A stretch of DNA of 64,000 bases from Streptomyces tuirus (GCF_014701095.1 NZ_AP023439.1:6126001-6190000), one strand, 5' to 3'. Positions 27,249 through 36,048 are shown, numbered from the stretch's first letter. Notes: a model not told the origin generated them from the letters alone. Made by a program: numbers and translations.

Positions 27249-28462
27249 GGATCGCCATGGTCTCCGAGCACGCGAGCCCGCTCGCCGCGCTCGGCGGTGT
27301 CGACGCGGGCGGCCAGAACGTGTACGTGGCCCGCCTGAGCGAGGAACTGGCGCGGCGCGGCCACGACGTCACGGTCTACACCCGCCGCGACGCGGCCGAC
27401 CTGCCCGACCGCGTCGCGCTGCCCGGCGGCGCCGTCGTCGAGCACGTACCCGCCGGGCCCGCCGCCCCCGTCCCCAAGGACGAACTGTTCCCGCACATGC
27501 CCGCCTTCGGCGCCTGGCTGGCCCGCGCCTGGGCCCGGGAACGGCCCGACGTGGTCCACGCGCACTTCTGGATGTCCGGCCTGGCCTCCCGGATCGGCGC
27601 CCATCCGCACGGCGTTCCCGTCGTGCAGACCTTCCACGCCCTCGGCACCGTCAAGCGCCGCCACCAGGGCCGGCTCGACACCAGCCCGCCCGAACGCGTC
27701 GGCGTCGAGCGGCAGATCGGCCGCGGCTGCGCCCGCGTCCTGGCCACCTGCACCGACGAGGTGCACGAGCTCGCCGACATGGGCGTGCCGCCCGGGCAGG
27801 TGTCCGTGGTGCCCTGCGGGGTGGACGCCGGGCACTTCCGGCCCGGGGCGGCGCCCGGCGGCGTCCCGGCGCGCCGCGCGCGCCACCGGCTGCTCGCCTG
27901 CGGCCGGCTCGTCCCGCGCAAAGGCTACGACCAGGCCGTCCGGGCCCTCGCCCGGATCCCGGACACCGAACTCCTCATCGCCGGCGGACCCCCCGCGGGC
28001 CTGCTCGACGAGGACCCCGAGGCACAGCGGCTGCGGCGGCTCGCGCGGAGCGCCGGCGTGGCCGACCGGGTCCGGATGCTCGGCGCGGTCGACCCGGCCG
28101 CCATGCCCGCCCTGATCGGCAGCGCGGACCTCGTGCTGTGCACCCCGGTCTACGAGCCGTTCGGCATCGTGCCGCTGGAGGCGATGGCCTGCGGCGTGCC
28201 CGTCGTCGCCACCGACGTCGGCGGCCACCGCGACAGCGTCGCCGACGGCGTCACGGGCCGGCTCGTCGCACCGCAGGACCCCGGGGCGGTCGCCGCCGTC
28301 GTACGCGAACTCCTCGGCCACGACGCACTGCGCCGCCGGCAGGGCGCGGCCGGGCGCGAACGCGTCCTCGCCCACTACACCTGGCGGCGCGTCGCCGACG
28401 GCGTGCAGCAGGTCCACCACCAGGTCCTCGCCGGACACGCACAGCAGAAGGAGGTGGCGTGA
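27245..28462 (+). CDS. Family 4 glycosyltransferase
   Basis: About 405 residues from ATG 27245. The N-terminal GGVDAGGQNVYVARLSEELARRG is shared by GT4 enzymes such as MshA and sucrose synthase-like proteins. The C-terminal EPFGIVPLEAMACGVPVVATDVGG is the E-x7-E nucleotide-sugar site, and HAHFWMSG and CTDEVHELADMG are typical. A retaining transferase that probably uses a nucleotide hexose. It precedes the gmhA-like gene with a 1-base overlap. Confidence 0.9.
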   Translation: MRIAMVSEHASPLAALGGVDAGGQNVYVARLSEELARRGHDVTVYTRRDAADLPDRVALPGGAVVEHVPAGPAAPVPKDELFPHMPAFGAWLARAWARERPDVVHAHFWMSGLASRIGAHPHGVPVVQTFHALGTVKRRHQGRLDTSPPERVGVERQIGRGCARVLATCTDEVHELADMGVPPGQVSVVPCGVDAGHFRPGAAPGGVPARRARHRLLACGRLVPRKGYDQAVRALARIPDTELLIAGGPPAGLLDEDPEAQRLRRLARSAGVADRVRMLGAVDPAAMPALIGSADLVLCTPVYEPFGIVPLEAMACGVPVVATDVGGHRDSVADGVTGRLVAPQDPGAVAAVVRELLGHDALRRRQGAAGRERVLAHYTWRRVADGVQQVHHQVLAGHAQQKEVA

Positions 28463-29064
28463 TGACCGTGCACCCGCCCGTCACGGGGCATTGCGACGAA
28501 CTCCAGGACGCCCTGACCGCGTTCCGTGCCTCGGCTCACCTCACGCAGCGGTGGGGCGAGCGCCTGGCGACCGTGCTCACCGGCGGCGGACGGCTGCTGG
28601 CCGCGGGCAACGGCGGCAGCGCCGCCCAGGCACAGCACCTGACCGCCGAACTCGTCGGCCGCTACCGCGACGACCGGCCGCCGTTCTCCGCGCTCGCCCT
28701 GCACGCCGACACCTCCAGCACCACGGCCATCGCCAACGACTACGGCGTGGACGAGGTGTTCGCCCGCCAGGTCCGCGCCCACGGCCGCCCCGGTGACGTC
28801 CTGATGCTGCTGTCCACCAGCGGCGCCAGCGCCAACCTGCTGTCCGCCGCGGACGCCGGCCGGGCGGCCGGGGCAGTCGTGTGGGCCCTCACCGGCTGCG
28901 CCCCCAACCCGCTGATGGCGGGCAGCGACGAGTACCTGTGCGTCGAGGCACCGACGGCGGCGACCGTGCAGGAACTGCACCTGGTGGCGGTGCACATGGT
29001 GTGTGCCGCGTTCGACGCGGCGGTGGAACGGGGCACCTGGCGCGACGGCGACGGCCGGAGGTGA
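28462..29064 (+). CDS. gmhA: Sedoheptulose 7-phosphate isomerase-like SIS protein
   Basis: A 200-residue SIS-domain protein. LLAAGNGGSAAQAQHLTAELVGRY and LSTSGASANLLSAADAGRAAGA are the phospho-sugar binding segments of GmhA, and the late QELHLVAVHMVCAAFD carries the catalytic Glu/His pair of that family. It should convert sedoheptulose 7-phosphate to D-glycero-D-manno-heptose 7-phosphate, the first step to ADP-heptose. The start codon shares a base with the previous stop, and the HldE-like gene begins one base after its own. Confidence 0.9.
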   Translation: MTVHPPVTGHCDELQDALTAFRASAHLTQRWGERLATVLTGGGRLLAAGNGGSAAQAQHLTAELVGRYRDDRPPFSALALHADTSSTTAIANDYGVDEVFARQVRAHGRPGDVLMLLSTSGASANLLSAADAGRAAGAVVWALTGCAPNPLMAGSDEYLCVEAPTAATVQELHLVAVHMVCAAFDAAVERGTWRDGDGRR

Positions 29065-29065
29065 C

Positions 29066-30430
29066 ATGAACGGCAAGACACCCTTGGTCGTGGTCGGGGA
29101 CGCGCTGCTGGACCGGGATCTGAGCGGCCGGGCGGAGCGGCTCGCGCCGGACGCGCCGGTGCCCGTCGTCGACGACTGCGCGGAACGCACCCGGCCCGGC
29201 GGCGCCGCGCTGGCGGCCTACCTCGCGGCCCGCGACGGCAGGGACGTCACGCTCGTCGCCGGGGTGGGCGACGACCCGGCGAGCCGCGCCCTGCGCCGCC
29301 TTCTGGAACCCTGGCTCACCCTGGTCCCGCTGCCGCTGACCGGCACCCTGTCCGAGAAGACCCGGATCCTCGCACAGGACCGCCCCGTGGTCCGTCTGGA
29401 CCGCGGCGCCGGCCGCACGCGCGAGGCCACGGACACCGCCCGCGGGGCCGTCCGCTCCGCGCCCGCCGTCCTGGTCTCCGACTACGGCCGCGGCACGGCC
29501 GACGCCCTCCGCGACGTCCTCGCCGCCCGCCCGCCGCTGGTCTGGGACCCGCACCCGCGCGGCGGCACGCCCGTGCCCGGTACCCACCTGGTGACCCCGG
29601 CCGAGAAGGAGGCCCACCGCCTCGCCCCGCCGGACGGCACCGCGCGCCGGGACCTGCACGCCGCCGCCCACAGCGCCGCCGCCCTCGTACGGCACTGGCG
29701 GTCCGCCGCCGTGGCGGTCACCCTCGGCGCCCGCGGCGCCCTGCTGTCCTACGGCGAGCACCCGCTGCTCGTCCCCGCGCCCGCCGCCCACCACGGCGAC
29801 AGCTGCGGGGCGGGGGACCGGTTCGCCGCGACGGCGGCCGGGCTCCTCGCCGACGGTGCCCTGGTCGCCGAGGCCGTCGAGGGCGCCGTGGCCACCGCGA
29901 GCGCGTTCGTCGCCGCGGGCGGGGCGGCGGCGGTACCGAGCGCGGAGGCCGGACCGGCACGGCAGACCGACGATCACGACCCCTACGCCCTGGCGGCCCG
30001 GGTCCGTACCGCGCACGGCACGGTCGTCGCCGCCGGCGGCTGCTTCGACCTGCTGCACGCCGGCCATGTCGGCCTGCTCCAGGCCGCGCGGCGGCTCGGT
30101 GACTGCCTGGTCGTCTGCGTCAACTCGGACGCCTCGGTGCGGCGCCGCAAGGGCGGAGCCCGGCCGGTCAACCCGCTCGCCGACCGCGTCCGGGTCCTGA
30201 CCGCCCTGGCCTGCGTCGACGCCGTCGCCGTCTTCGACGAGGACACCCCCGAACGCCTCCTGGCCGACCTGCGCCCCGATGTCTGGGTCAAGGGCGGCGA
30301 CTACGCGGCGGCCGACTTGCCGGAAGCCGCCCTCCTCCAGAAGTGGGGCGGCCAGGCGGTCCTCCTGCCCTACCTCGACGGCCGCTCCTCGACGGCCCTG
30401 ATGGAACGAGCGGCGGAAGGAGCACGGTGA
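29066..30430 (+). CDS. hldE: Bifunctional heptose 7-phosphate kinase / heptose 1-phosphate adenylyltransferase
   Basis: A 454-residue two-domain protein in the E. coli HldE order. The N-terminal PfkB/ribokinase domain (about 1-295) has RPGGAALAAYLAARD and the C-terminal kinase motif GDSCGAGDRFAATAAG with the catalytic Asp. The C-terminal nucleotidyltransferase domain begins TVVAAGGCFDLLHAGH with the HxGH motif at 331-334, then RRRKGGARPVNPLADR. It would phosphorylate heptose 7-phosphate at C1 and, after GmhB, make ADP-heptose. Having the fused form in a Gram-positive operon beside GmhA and GmhB is strong evidence for the pathway. Confidence 0.93.
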   Translation: MNGKTPLVVVGDALLDRDLSGRAERLAPDAPVPVVDDCAERTRPGGAALAAYLAARDGRDVTLVAGVGDDPASRALRRLLEPWLTLVPLPLTGTLSEKTRILAQDRPVVRLDRGAGRTREATDTARGAVRSAPAVLVSDYGRGTADALRDVLAARPPLVWDPHPRGGTPVPGTHLVTPAEKEAHRLAPPDGTARRDLHAAAHSAAALVRHWRSAAVAVTLGARGALLSYGEHPLLVPAPAAHHGDSCGAGDRFAATAAGLLADGALVAEAVEGAVATASAFVAAGGAAAVPSAEAGPARQTDDHDPYALAARVRTAHGTVVAAGGCFDLLHAGHVGLLQAARRLGDCLVVCVNSDASVRRRKGGARPVNPLADRVRVLTALACVDAVAVFDEDTPERLLADLRPDVWVKGGDYAAADLPEAALLQKWGGQAVLLPYLDGRSSTALMERAAEGAR

Positions 30431-31383
30431 CCGTGCCACCCCGCATCCTCGTGCTGCGCGCCCTCGGACTCGGCGACCTCCTCGCCGGCGTCCCCGCCCT
30501 GCGCGCCCTGCGGCGGGCCCACCCCGGGCACGAGACCGTCCTGGCCGCGCCCGCCGAGCTCGAACCGGTCGCCGCGGTCACGGGGGCCGTGGACCGGTTG
30601 CTGCCCGCCTCCGCGCCGGGGCGGGAGGTGCCGCCGTCGCTCGACTGGAGCGGGCCGCCGCCGGACATCGCCGTCGACCTGCACGGCAACGGAGCGGCGA
30701 GCCACCGGCTGCTCATGGGCCTGCGGCCCCGGAAGCTCCTCGCCTTCGCGCACCCGGACCTGCCCGGGATCGACGGCCCGCCCTGGTACGCCGAGGAACA
30801 CGAACGCGACCGCTGGTGCCGGCTGCTCCAGGCCTACGGCATCGACGCCGACCCCGCCGATGTGCGACTGTCCCGGCCGCGCAACGCCTCCCCGGCGCCC
30901 GGCGCGGTCGTGCTGCACCCCGGCGCCGGGTCACCCGCCCGCTGCTGGCCCGTCGAGCGGTACGCGGCCGTCGCCACCGAACTGCGGGCGCGGGGCCTGC
31001 GGGTCGTCGTCACCGGCGGCGCGGACGAGGGCGACCTCGTGGCCCGGCTCGCCAAACAGGCCGGCCTGCCCGACACCGACGTGTTCGGCGGCGGCCTGCC
31101 CTTCGGCCGGCTCGCCGCCCTCGTCGCCGACGCGCACGTCGTGATCAGCGGCGACACCGGCATCGCCCACCTCGCGGTCGCCCACGCCACCCGCTCCGTC
31201 ACGCTGTTCGGCCCGGTCCCGCCGAGCCGCTGGGGCCCGCCACCCGGTCCGCGCCACCGCGCGCTGTGGTACGGCCCGGAGGGCGACCCGCACGGCCGCC
31301 GACCCGACCCGGCGCTGCTGCGCATCACCCCCGGGGACGTCCTGCGCGCCGCCGGCCGACTGCCCGGCACCCGTCACCCGTGA
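30427..31383 (+). CDS. Second family 9 glycosyltransferase (heptosyltransferase-like)
   Basis: About 318 residues from GTG 30427, overlapping the HldE stop by four bases. It shows the same GT9 pattern as the gene at 25312: LRALGLGDLLAGVPALRALRR, VVLHPGAGSPARCWPVERYA, and VISGDTGIAHLAVAHATRSVTLFGP. Two GT9 enzymes suggest at least two heptose additions, or a heptose on two different acceptors. The direct link to HldE supports ADP-heptose as donor. Confidence 0.9.
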   Translation: MTVPPRILVLRALGLGDLLAGVPALRALRRAHPGHETVLAAPAELEPVAAVTGAVDRLLPASAPGREVPPSLDWSGPPPDIAVDLHGNGAASHRLLMGLRPRKLLAFAHPDLPGIDGPPWYAEEHERDRWCRLLQAYGIDADPADVRLSRPRNASPAPGAVVLHPGAGSPARCWPVERYAAVATELRARGLRVVVTGGADEGDLVARLAKQAGLPDTDVFGGGLPFGRLAALVADAHVVISGDTGIAHLAVAHATRSVTLFGPVPPSRWGPPPGPRHRALWYGPEGDPHGRRPDPALLRITPGDVLRAAGRLPGTRHP

Positions 31384-31396
31384 GGGGCACCCCACC

Positions 31397-32281
31397 ATGA
31401 CGACCACACCGCACGCGCACCCGAGCCCCGTCGGCGTCGTCATCGCCACCCGCAACCGCTCGGCCACCCTCGCCGCCGCCCTGCGCCGGCTCCTCGCCCT
31501 CCCCGAACGGCCCGAGATCCTCGTCGCGGACAACGCCTCCACCGACGACACGCGCGCCCTGCTCGCCCGTGACTTCCCCCGCGTCCGCGTCCTCGCCCTG
31601 CCGGTCAACCACGGCGCTCTGGCCCGCAACCACGGTGCCCGCGCCCTGAACACCCCGTATGTGGCGTTCAGCGACGACGACTCCTGGTGGGCGCCCGGCG
31701 CGCTCGGCACCGCGGCCCGGCTCTTCGAGGGCCATCCGCGGCTCGGCCTCATCGCCGCCCGCACCCTCGTCGGCCCCACCGCCGACCCCGACCCGCTCAA
31801 CGACGTGCTCGCGGACTCACCCCTCGGCCGGGTCGCCGACCTCCCCGGCACCCAGGTCCTGGGCTTCCTCGCCTGCGCCTCCGTGGTCCGCCGCCGCGCC
31901 TACCTGGACGTGGGCGGCTTCCACCGGCTGCTGTTCTTCGGCGCCGAGGAGACCCTTCTCGCCTACGACCTGGCCGCGTGCGGCTGGGGCGTCAGCCACT
32001 GCCCGGACGTCGTCGCCCACCACCATCCGGCGCCCGGGCCGCGCACCGGCCGCCCGGCCGTGCAGCGACGCAACGAACTCCTCACCGCCTGGTTGCGCCG
32101 TCCCGTGCCGTACGCGCTCGGACGTACCCGCGCCCTGGCCGCCGAGGCCTGCCACGACGACCACGCCCGGCGCGCCCTGTGCGGGGCGCTGGTCCGGCTG
32201 CCCGCCGCCCTGCGGGCGCGCCGGCCCCTGCCGCCGGAGGTGGAGCGGGCCGCGCGCCTGACCGAGGGAGCGGCCGTATGA
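31397..32281 (+). CDS. Family 2 glycosyltransferase, paralogue A
   Basis: A 294-residue GT-A enzyme: GVVIATRNRSATLAAALRRL, DNASTDDTRALLARD, and the metal motif FSDDDSWWAPGALG, followed by the acceptor region LFFGAEETLLAYDLA. It is clearly paralogous to the next gene. It starts 13 bases after the GT9 stop, the longest gap in the operon. No membrane span is seen, so it probably works at the inner face of the membrane on a lipid- or protein-linked acceptor. Confidence 0.9.
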   Translation: MTTTPHAHPSPVGVVIATRNRSATLAAALRRLLALPERPEILVADNASTDDTRALLARDFPRVRVLALPVNHGALARNHGARALNTPYVAFSDDDSWWAPGALGTAARLFEGHPRLGLIAARTLVGPTADPDPLNDVLADSPLGRVADLPGTQVLGFLACASVVRRRAYLDVGGFHRLLFFGAEETLLAYDLAACGWGVSHCPDVVAHHHPAPGPRTGRPAVQRRNELLTAWLRRPVPYALGRTRALAAEACHDDHARRALCGALVRLPAALRARRPLPPEVERAARLTEGAAV

Positions 32282-33174
32282 GCGACAGCCGGACGACCGT
32301 CGTCGTCATCACCCACAACCGGCGCCGGGAACTGCTGCACACCCTCGACCGCCTCGCCGAACTGCCGGAGAACCCGCCGGTGATCGTCACCGACAACGCC
32401 TCCACGGACGGCACCGCCGAAGCCGTCGCCCACCACCATCCCCGGGTCCGGCTGCTGCGGCCCGGACGCAACCTCGGCGCCGTGGGCCGCAACCTCGCCG
32501 TCCGGCAGGTGGGTACGCCCTACATCGCGTTCTGCGACGACGACTCCTGGTGGGCGCCCGGATCGCTGAGGGGCGCCGCCGACCTCCTCGACCGGCATCC
32601 GGGACTGGGCTCGGTCACGGCCCGGATCGTCGTCGAACCGCAGGGCACCGACGACCCGATCGTCGAGGAACTCCGCGACTCGCCCGTGCCCGGGCCCGCC
32701 TGGCTGCCCGGACCGGCCCTCGGATCGTTCCTGGCGGCCGCGACCGTGCTGCGCGCCGACGCCTTCCGGGCCGCGGGCGGCTTCCATCCGCGGCTGTGGC
32801 TGGGCGGCGAGGAGGAACTGCTCGCCGCTGACCTGGCAGCCGACGGGTGGTGGCTGACGTACGCCGATCACCTGGCGGTGCACCACCACCCGTCGCGGGT
32901 CCGCGACGCCACCCTGCGCCGCACCCACGGCATCCGCAACACCCTGTGGTTCACCTGGTTGCGCCGCCCGGTGGGCCCCGCCCTGCGCCGGACGGTCGAC
33001 CTGGCCCGTACGGTCCCGCGGGACGCCGCGTCCCTGCGTGCCTTCGCCGAGGCCGCCGCCGCGCTGCCGTGGGTTTTGCGCGAGCGGCGCGTCCTGCCGC
33101 CCGCGGTCGAGTCCCGGCTGCGCCTGCTGGAACCGTCCCAGCGCTCCTCGAAGGCCCGCCGCTACCGGGGCTGA
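32278..33174 (+). CDS. Family 2 glycosyltransferase, paralogue B
   Basis: About 298 residues from ATG 32278, overlapping paralogue A by four bases. TVVVITHNRRRELLHTLDRL, DNASTDGTAEAVAHHH, FCDDDSWWAPGSLRG and LWLGGEEELLAADLAADG match paralogue A position by position, so the pair arose by tandem duplication. It is the last gene of the operon; the downstream gene is convergent, 25 bases away. Confidence 0.9.
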   Translation: MSDSRTTVVVITHNRRRELLHTLDRLAELPENPPVIVTDNASTDGTAEAVAHHHPRVRLLRPGRNLGAVGRNLAVRQVGTPYIAFCDDDSWWAPGSLRGAADLLDRHPGLGSVTARIVVEPQGTDDPIVEELRDSPVPGPAWLPGPALGSFLAAATVLRADAFRAAGGFHPRLWLGGEEELLAADLAADGWWLTYADHLAVHHHPSRVRDATLRRTHGIRNTLWFTWLRRPVGPALRRTVDLARTVPRDAASLRAFAEAAAALPWVLRERRVLPPAVESRLRLLEPSQRSSKARRYRG

Positions 33175-33199
33175 CGCCCGGCCGGGGCCCCGGGAGCGC

Positions 33200-33520
33200 T
33201 CAGTCCCCGGTCCTCCGGCGCATCAGCCTGAACCCGGCGAACAGCGTCAGGGGCCACACGGCGGCGAACGCCCAGATCACCGCGGGCCGGGCGGTGATGA
33301 TGCCGGTGACCAGCAGGGCGACCGACACCGCGAGCAGGATCGCCACGGTCCAGACGCGGGGCCGGTAGGCGGCCAGGCGCGCGACGCCCCGGGCGGGGTC
33401 GGGGAGGCGGCTCAGGCGCAGGGTGCGCAGCCGGCGGTCGAGGCGGCGGTTGCGGCGCAGGGCGCGTTCCATCTCGTCGAGGACGCGCTGCTCGTGATCG
33501 GGAAGTCGGCCGATGGACAC
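33200..33520 (-). CDS. DUF3040 small membrane protein
   Basis: A 106-residue protein from GTG 33520, preceded by AAGGAGA at the right distance. It opens with the DUF3040 signature (LPDHEQRVLDEMERAL) and has two hydrophobic segments (VWTVAILLAVSVALLVTGI and AVIWAFAAVWPLTLFAGF). DUF3040 proteins are common in Actinobacteria, with unknown function. Confidence 0.9.
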   Translation of the reverse strand: MSIGRLPDHEQRVLDEMERALRRNRRLDRRLRTLRLSRLPDPARGVARLAAYRPRVWTVAILLAVSVALLVTGIITARPAVIWAFAAVWPLTLFAGFRLMRRRTGD

Positions 33521-33624
33521 GCGGTTCTCCTTCCGGGCGGCCCGGACCGTCTCTTCTCCCGGGGGACATGCGGCGGGACAGGAAGCGGGGACTGACCGAG
33601 CGGGTGCCCCGTGGGGTCCCCGGG

Positions 33625-34533
33625 CTAACCGGGCACGGCCCGTGCCAGCGCCTCGACGAGCCGGTCCGCGCTGTCCGGCACGGTGCCCTCGCGGAACCCG
33701 TCGCGGATCTGCCGGGCGGTCACCCGGCCGCCGGTCAGGCACCAGTCCCACCAGCGGTCCAACTGCCCCACGTCCAGCTGCTCGCCGGGCACCAGCGCGG
33801 GCCAGCCACAGGCCCGGGCCTGTGCGGCCACCTTCGCCCCGCCGTCGACCGGGTCGACGGCCAGCACCGGCGTGCCGACCCGCAGGGCGATGACCATCCC
33901 GTGCAGCCGGTCGGTCACCACGAGGTCCAGCCGGGCCAGCACGGACTGGAGCTGCGCGGGTGTGGCGCTCAGATGCCAGTCGTGGGTGTCGAGCCGGGTC
34001 TCCAGCTCCAGGCGGGCGCAGTCCTTCGCGGCCAGCCAGCGCGTCACCTCCTCGGCGACCTGACCGTGCCGCCGCTGCCGCCCGTACTCGTGCTGCCCGT
34101 GCGTGAGGATCACCCCGACGACCGGCCGGGCGGGCACGTCCGGGGCACGGGCCGCCAGGTCCTCCACCGGCTCGCGGTCCGGCGCGTCCCGCGGCAGCAC
34201 GCGGTGGAAGCCGGTCACGGCCGCGCTGGCGGGGTCGATCACCGAGGTGCCGACGGCGATCCGCGCGCAGTGCGCGAACCGCCGGTGCAGCTCCTCGACC
34301 TGCGGCCCGTGCAGCGGGCCGCACACGAACACCAGGTGCGAGTAGTCCTCCGGCCAGAGCCGGTCCAGATGCAGGGCGTCCGGACGGAAACCGGGGCTCC
34401 AGGCGACGTCGTAGGGGATGCCCGTGCCGTGCAGTACGTCCTCGACCCGGCGCAGGGCCAGCACATCCCCGGCGGTCGCCTCCCCGTCCCGGAAGCTGAA
34501 CCACCCCGTCAGTAGAACCCTGCGCGGTCGCAT
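33625..34533 (-). CDS. Polysaccharide pyruvyl transferase family protein
   Basis: About 302 residues from ATG 34533; an in-frame GTG at 34551 is an alternative. LLTGWFSFRDGEATAGDVLALRRV near the start and LVVTDRLHGMVIALRVGTPVLAVD near the end are the hallmark segments of pyruvyl transferases (CsaB, WcaK type), which put ketal pyruvate on sugars using phosphoenolpyruvate. Encoded opposite to and just beyond the heptose operon, it may modify the same glycan; that is inference. Confidence 0.88.
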   Translation of the reverse strand: MRPRRVLLTGWFSFRDGEATAGDVLALRRVEDVLHGTGIPYDVAWSPGFRPDALHLDRLWPEDYSHLVFVCGPLHGPQVEELHRRFAHCARIAVGTSVIDPASAAVTGFHRVLPRDAPDREPVEDLAARAPDVPARPVVGVILTHGQHEYGRQRRHGQVAEEVTRWLAAKDCARLELETRLDTHDWHLSATPAQLQSVLARLDLVVTDRLHGMVIALRVGTPVLAVDPVDGGAKVAAQARACGWPALVPGEQLDVGQLDRWWDWCLTGGRVTARQIRDGFREGTVPDSADRLVEALARAVPG

Positions 34534-34552
34534 GCCGTTGTGTGGGTGCACA

Positions 34553-34592
34553 TGCCCTGAGTGCCCGCCCCACGGGCAGGGTAATCAGGGCA
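34553..34592. promoter_or_regulatory. Nested dyad in a divergent promoter region
   Basis: TGCCCTG (34553-34559) pairs with CAGGGCA (34586-34592), and inside it TGCCCG (34562-34567) pairs with CGGGCA (34573-34578). It lies between the pyruvyl transferase and AraC-type genes and may be an operator for the AraC-type protein. Confidence 0.6.
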
Positions 34593-34672
34593 TTACTCGC
34601 ATATGCCTTGCCGTCACCGGGAGTGGAAGGTCTCCACGCATGTGACGTGGCTGCCGCCGTGGTGCGCGGTCG

Positions 34673-34678
34673 TAGGCT
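34673..34678 (+). promoter_or_regulatory. Leaderless -10 element, AraC-type gene
   Basis: TAGGCT ends six bases before ATG 34685, and no ribosome site is present. Confidence 0.6.
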
Positions 34679-34684
34679 GGCCCC

Positions 34685-35527
34685 ATGGCTCGTACGGCTG
34701 GGGAGTCGCCCGTCGTGCTCACGATGCGGCCGTCGGTGCCCGCGCTCGGGGCGGCGATCGGTGCGATGGGCTGTGTGGAGCTGCGGTTCGCGCACTCCGC
34801 CGAGCTGGCCCTGCCGACCGGTGCGGCGCAGTTGCTGGTGAACCTGGACGGGGACGCCCTGTCCTCGTCGCCGTTGCAGGGCGCCCATCGGCGTACCCGC
34901 GGCGCCGCCCTGCACGGGCCGTACGCCGAGCCGGCCGTGATCGACCCGGCGCAGCAACGAGCCGTCCTGTGGGTGGCGTTCCGGCCCGCGGGCGTCCACC
35001 CCTTCCTCGGCGCCCCCGTCTCGGAGGTCCGCGACCAGCTCGTCGGCCTGGACGACCTGTGGGGCACGGACGGTGCGGTGCTGCGCGAACGGCTGCTGGA
35101 GGCCGTGGCAGCCGGTGGGCCCCGGGCCGGACTCCGGGCGCTGGAGACGGCCCTGCTGGACCGGACGGACCGCCCGCCGGAGCCGGACCCGGCGGCATGG
35201 CGCGCCGCGGCGCTGCTCGACCGTGGCACCCCCGTGAGTGAGGTCGCCGACCGGCTCGGCTGGACCACGAGACGGCTGGCCCGCACCTGCACCGAGCACC
35301 TGGGGTTCCCGCCCAAGCGGTACGCGCGCGTCCGGCGCTTCCAGCGGCTGCTGGGGCACGTGAACGCCGGGCACGGGCCGCCGGACTGGGCGCTCCTCGC
35401 GGCGAACTGCGGCTATCACGACCAGGCCCATCTGATCCACGAGTTCCGCGCGTTCGCCGGCCTCACCCCGACCGCGTACGCACCGCGCTCGCCGCACGAA
35501 CGCAACCACGTTCCGCTCGGCGGCTGA
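34685..35527 (+). CDS. AraC-family transcriptional regulator
   Basis: A 280-residue protein. The N-terminal ~150 residues are a ligand-sensing domain of the kind often paired with AraC domains in Streptomyces (VELRFAHSAELALPTGAAQLLVNLDGD). The C-terminal HTH_18 region shows VSEVADRLGWTTRRLARTCTEHLGFPPKRYARVRRFQRLL and the second helix pair ANCGYHDQAHLIHEFRAFAGLTPTAY. It is co-oriented with the VOC gene 65 bases downstream, which it may regulate. The start is supported by the leaderless -10. Confidence 0.92.
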   Translation: MARTAGESPVVLTMRPSVPALGAAIGAMGCVELRFAHSAELALPTGAAQLLVNLDGDALSSSPLQGAHRRTRGAALHGPYAEPAVIDPAQQRAVLWVAFRPAGVHPFLGAPVSEVRDQLVGLDDLWGTDGAVLRERLLEAVAAGGPRAGLRALETALLDRTDRPPEPDPAAWRAAALLDRGTPVSEVADRLGWTTRRLARTCTEHLGFPPKRYARVRRFQRLLGHVNAGHGPPDWALLAANCGYHDQAHLIHEFRAFAGLTPTAYAPRSPHERNHVPLGG

Positions 35528-35592
35528 CGGACTCCGTCCGGTCGGCGGTTTTCTACAATCCACGCCGCCGTATAACCCGCGATCGTGAAGGC

Positions 35593-36048
35593 ATGACACC
35601 TGCGAACACCACCCCCGCCGTCACCCGCCTCTACGCCCGCCTCGTGGTCTCCGACGGGGCCCGGGCGATCGACTTCTACCGGGACACCCTCGGCGCCGAG
35701 GAGATCGAGCGGTACACCGGCCCCGACGGCACGATCGTGCACGCCATGCTGCGACTGGGCGGCTCGGCGATCGCGGTCAAGGACGCCGACACCGCCGACC
35801 CGGCGCCGACGTCCCTCGGCGGCAGCCCGGTGATCATGGCGCTCGACGTGCCCGACGCCGACGCCGTGGCCGAGGCCATGCTGCGGGGCGGGGCGACGGT
35901 GGTGTACCCCGTCGCCGACCAGCACTACGGGCAGCGCGGGGGCCGACTCGCCGACCCGTTCGGCCATCTCTGGATGATCTCCCAGACCATCGAGGACCTG
36001 ACGCCCGAGCAGATCCAGCAACGCACGACGGACCTGTTCACGTCCTGA
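35593..36048 (+). CDS. VOC-family (glyoxalase/PhnB-like) protein
   Basis: A 151-residue vicinal-oxygen-chelate protein with two beta-alpha-beta-beta-beta halves (RLYARLVVSDGARAIDFYRDTLGAEE, and VIMALDVPDADAVAEAMLRGGATVVYPVADQ), ending in LADPFGHLWMISQTIEDLTPEQIQQR. This pattern is close to PhnB-like proteins and antibiotic-resistance or extradiol relatives. The substrate is unknown. It follows an AraC-type regulator and converges on an exporter gene with a nine-base gap. Confidence 0.9.
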   Translation: MTPANTTPAVTRLYARLVVSDGARAIDFYRDTLGAEEIERYTGPDGTIVHAMLRLGGSAIAVKDADTADPAPTSLGGSPVIMALDVPDADAVAEAMLRGGATVVYPVADQHYGQRGGRLADPFGHLWMISQTIEDLTPEQIQQRTTDLFTS

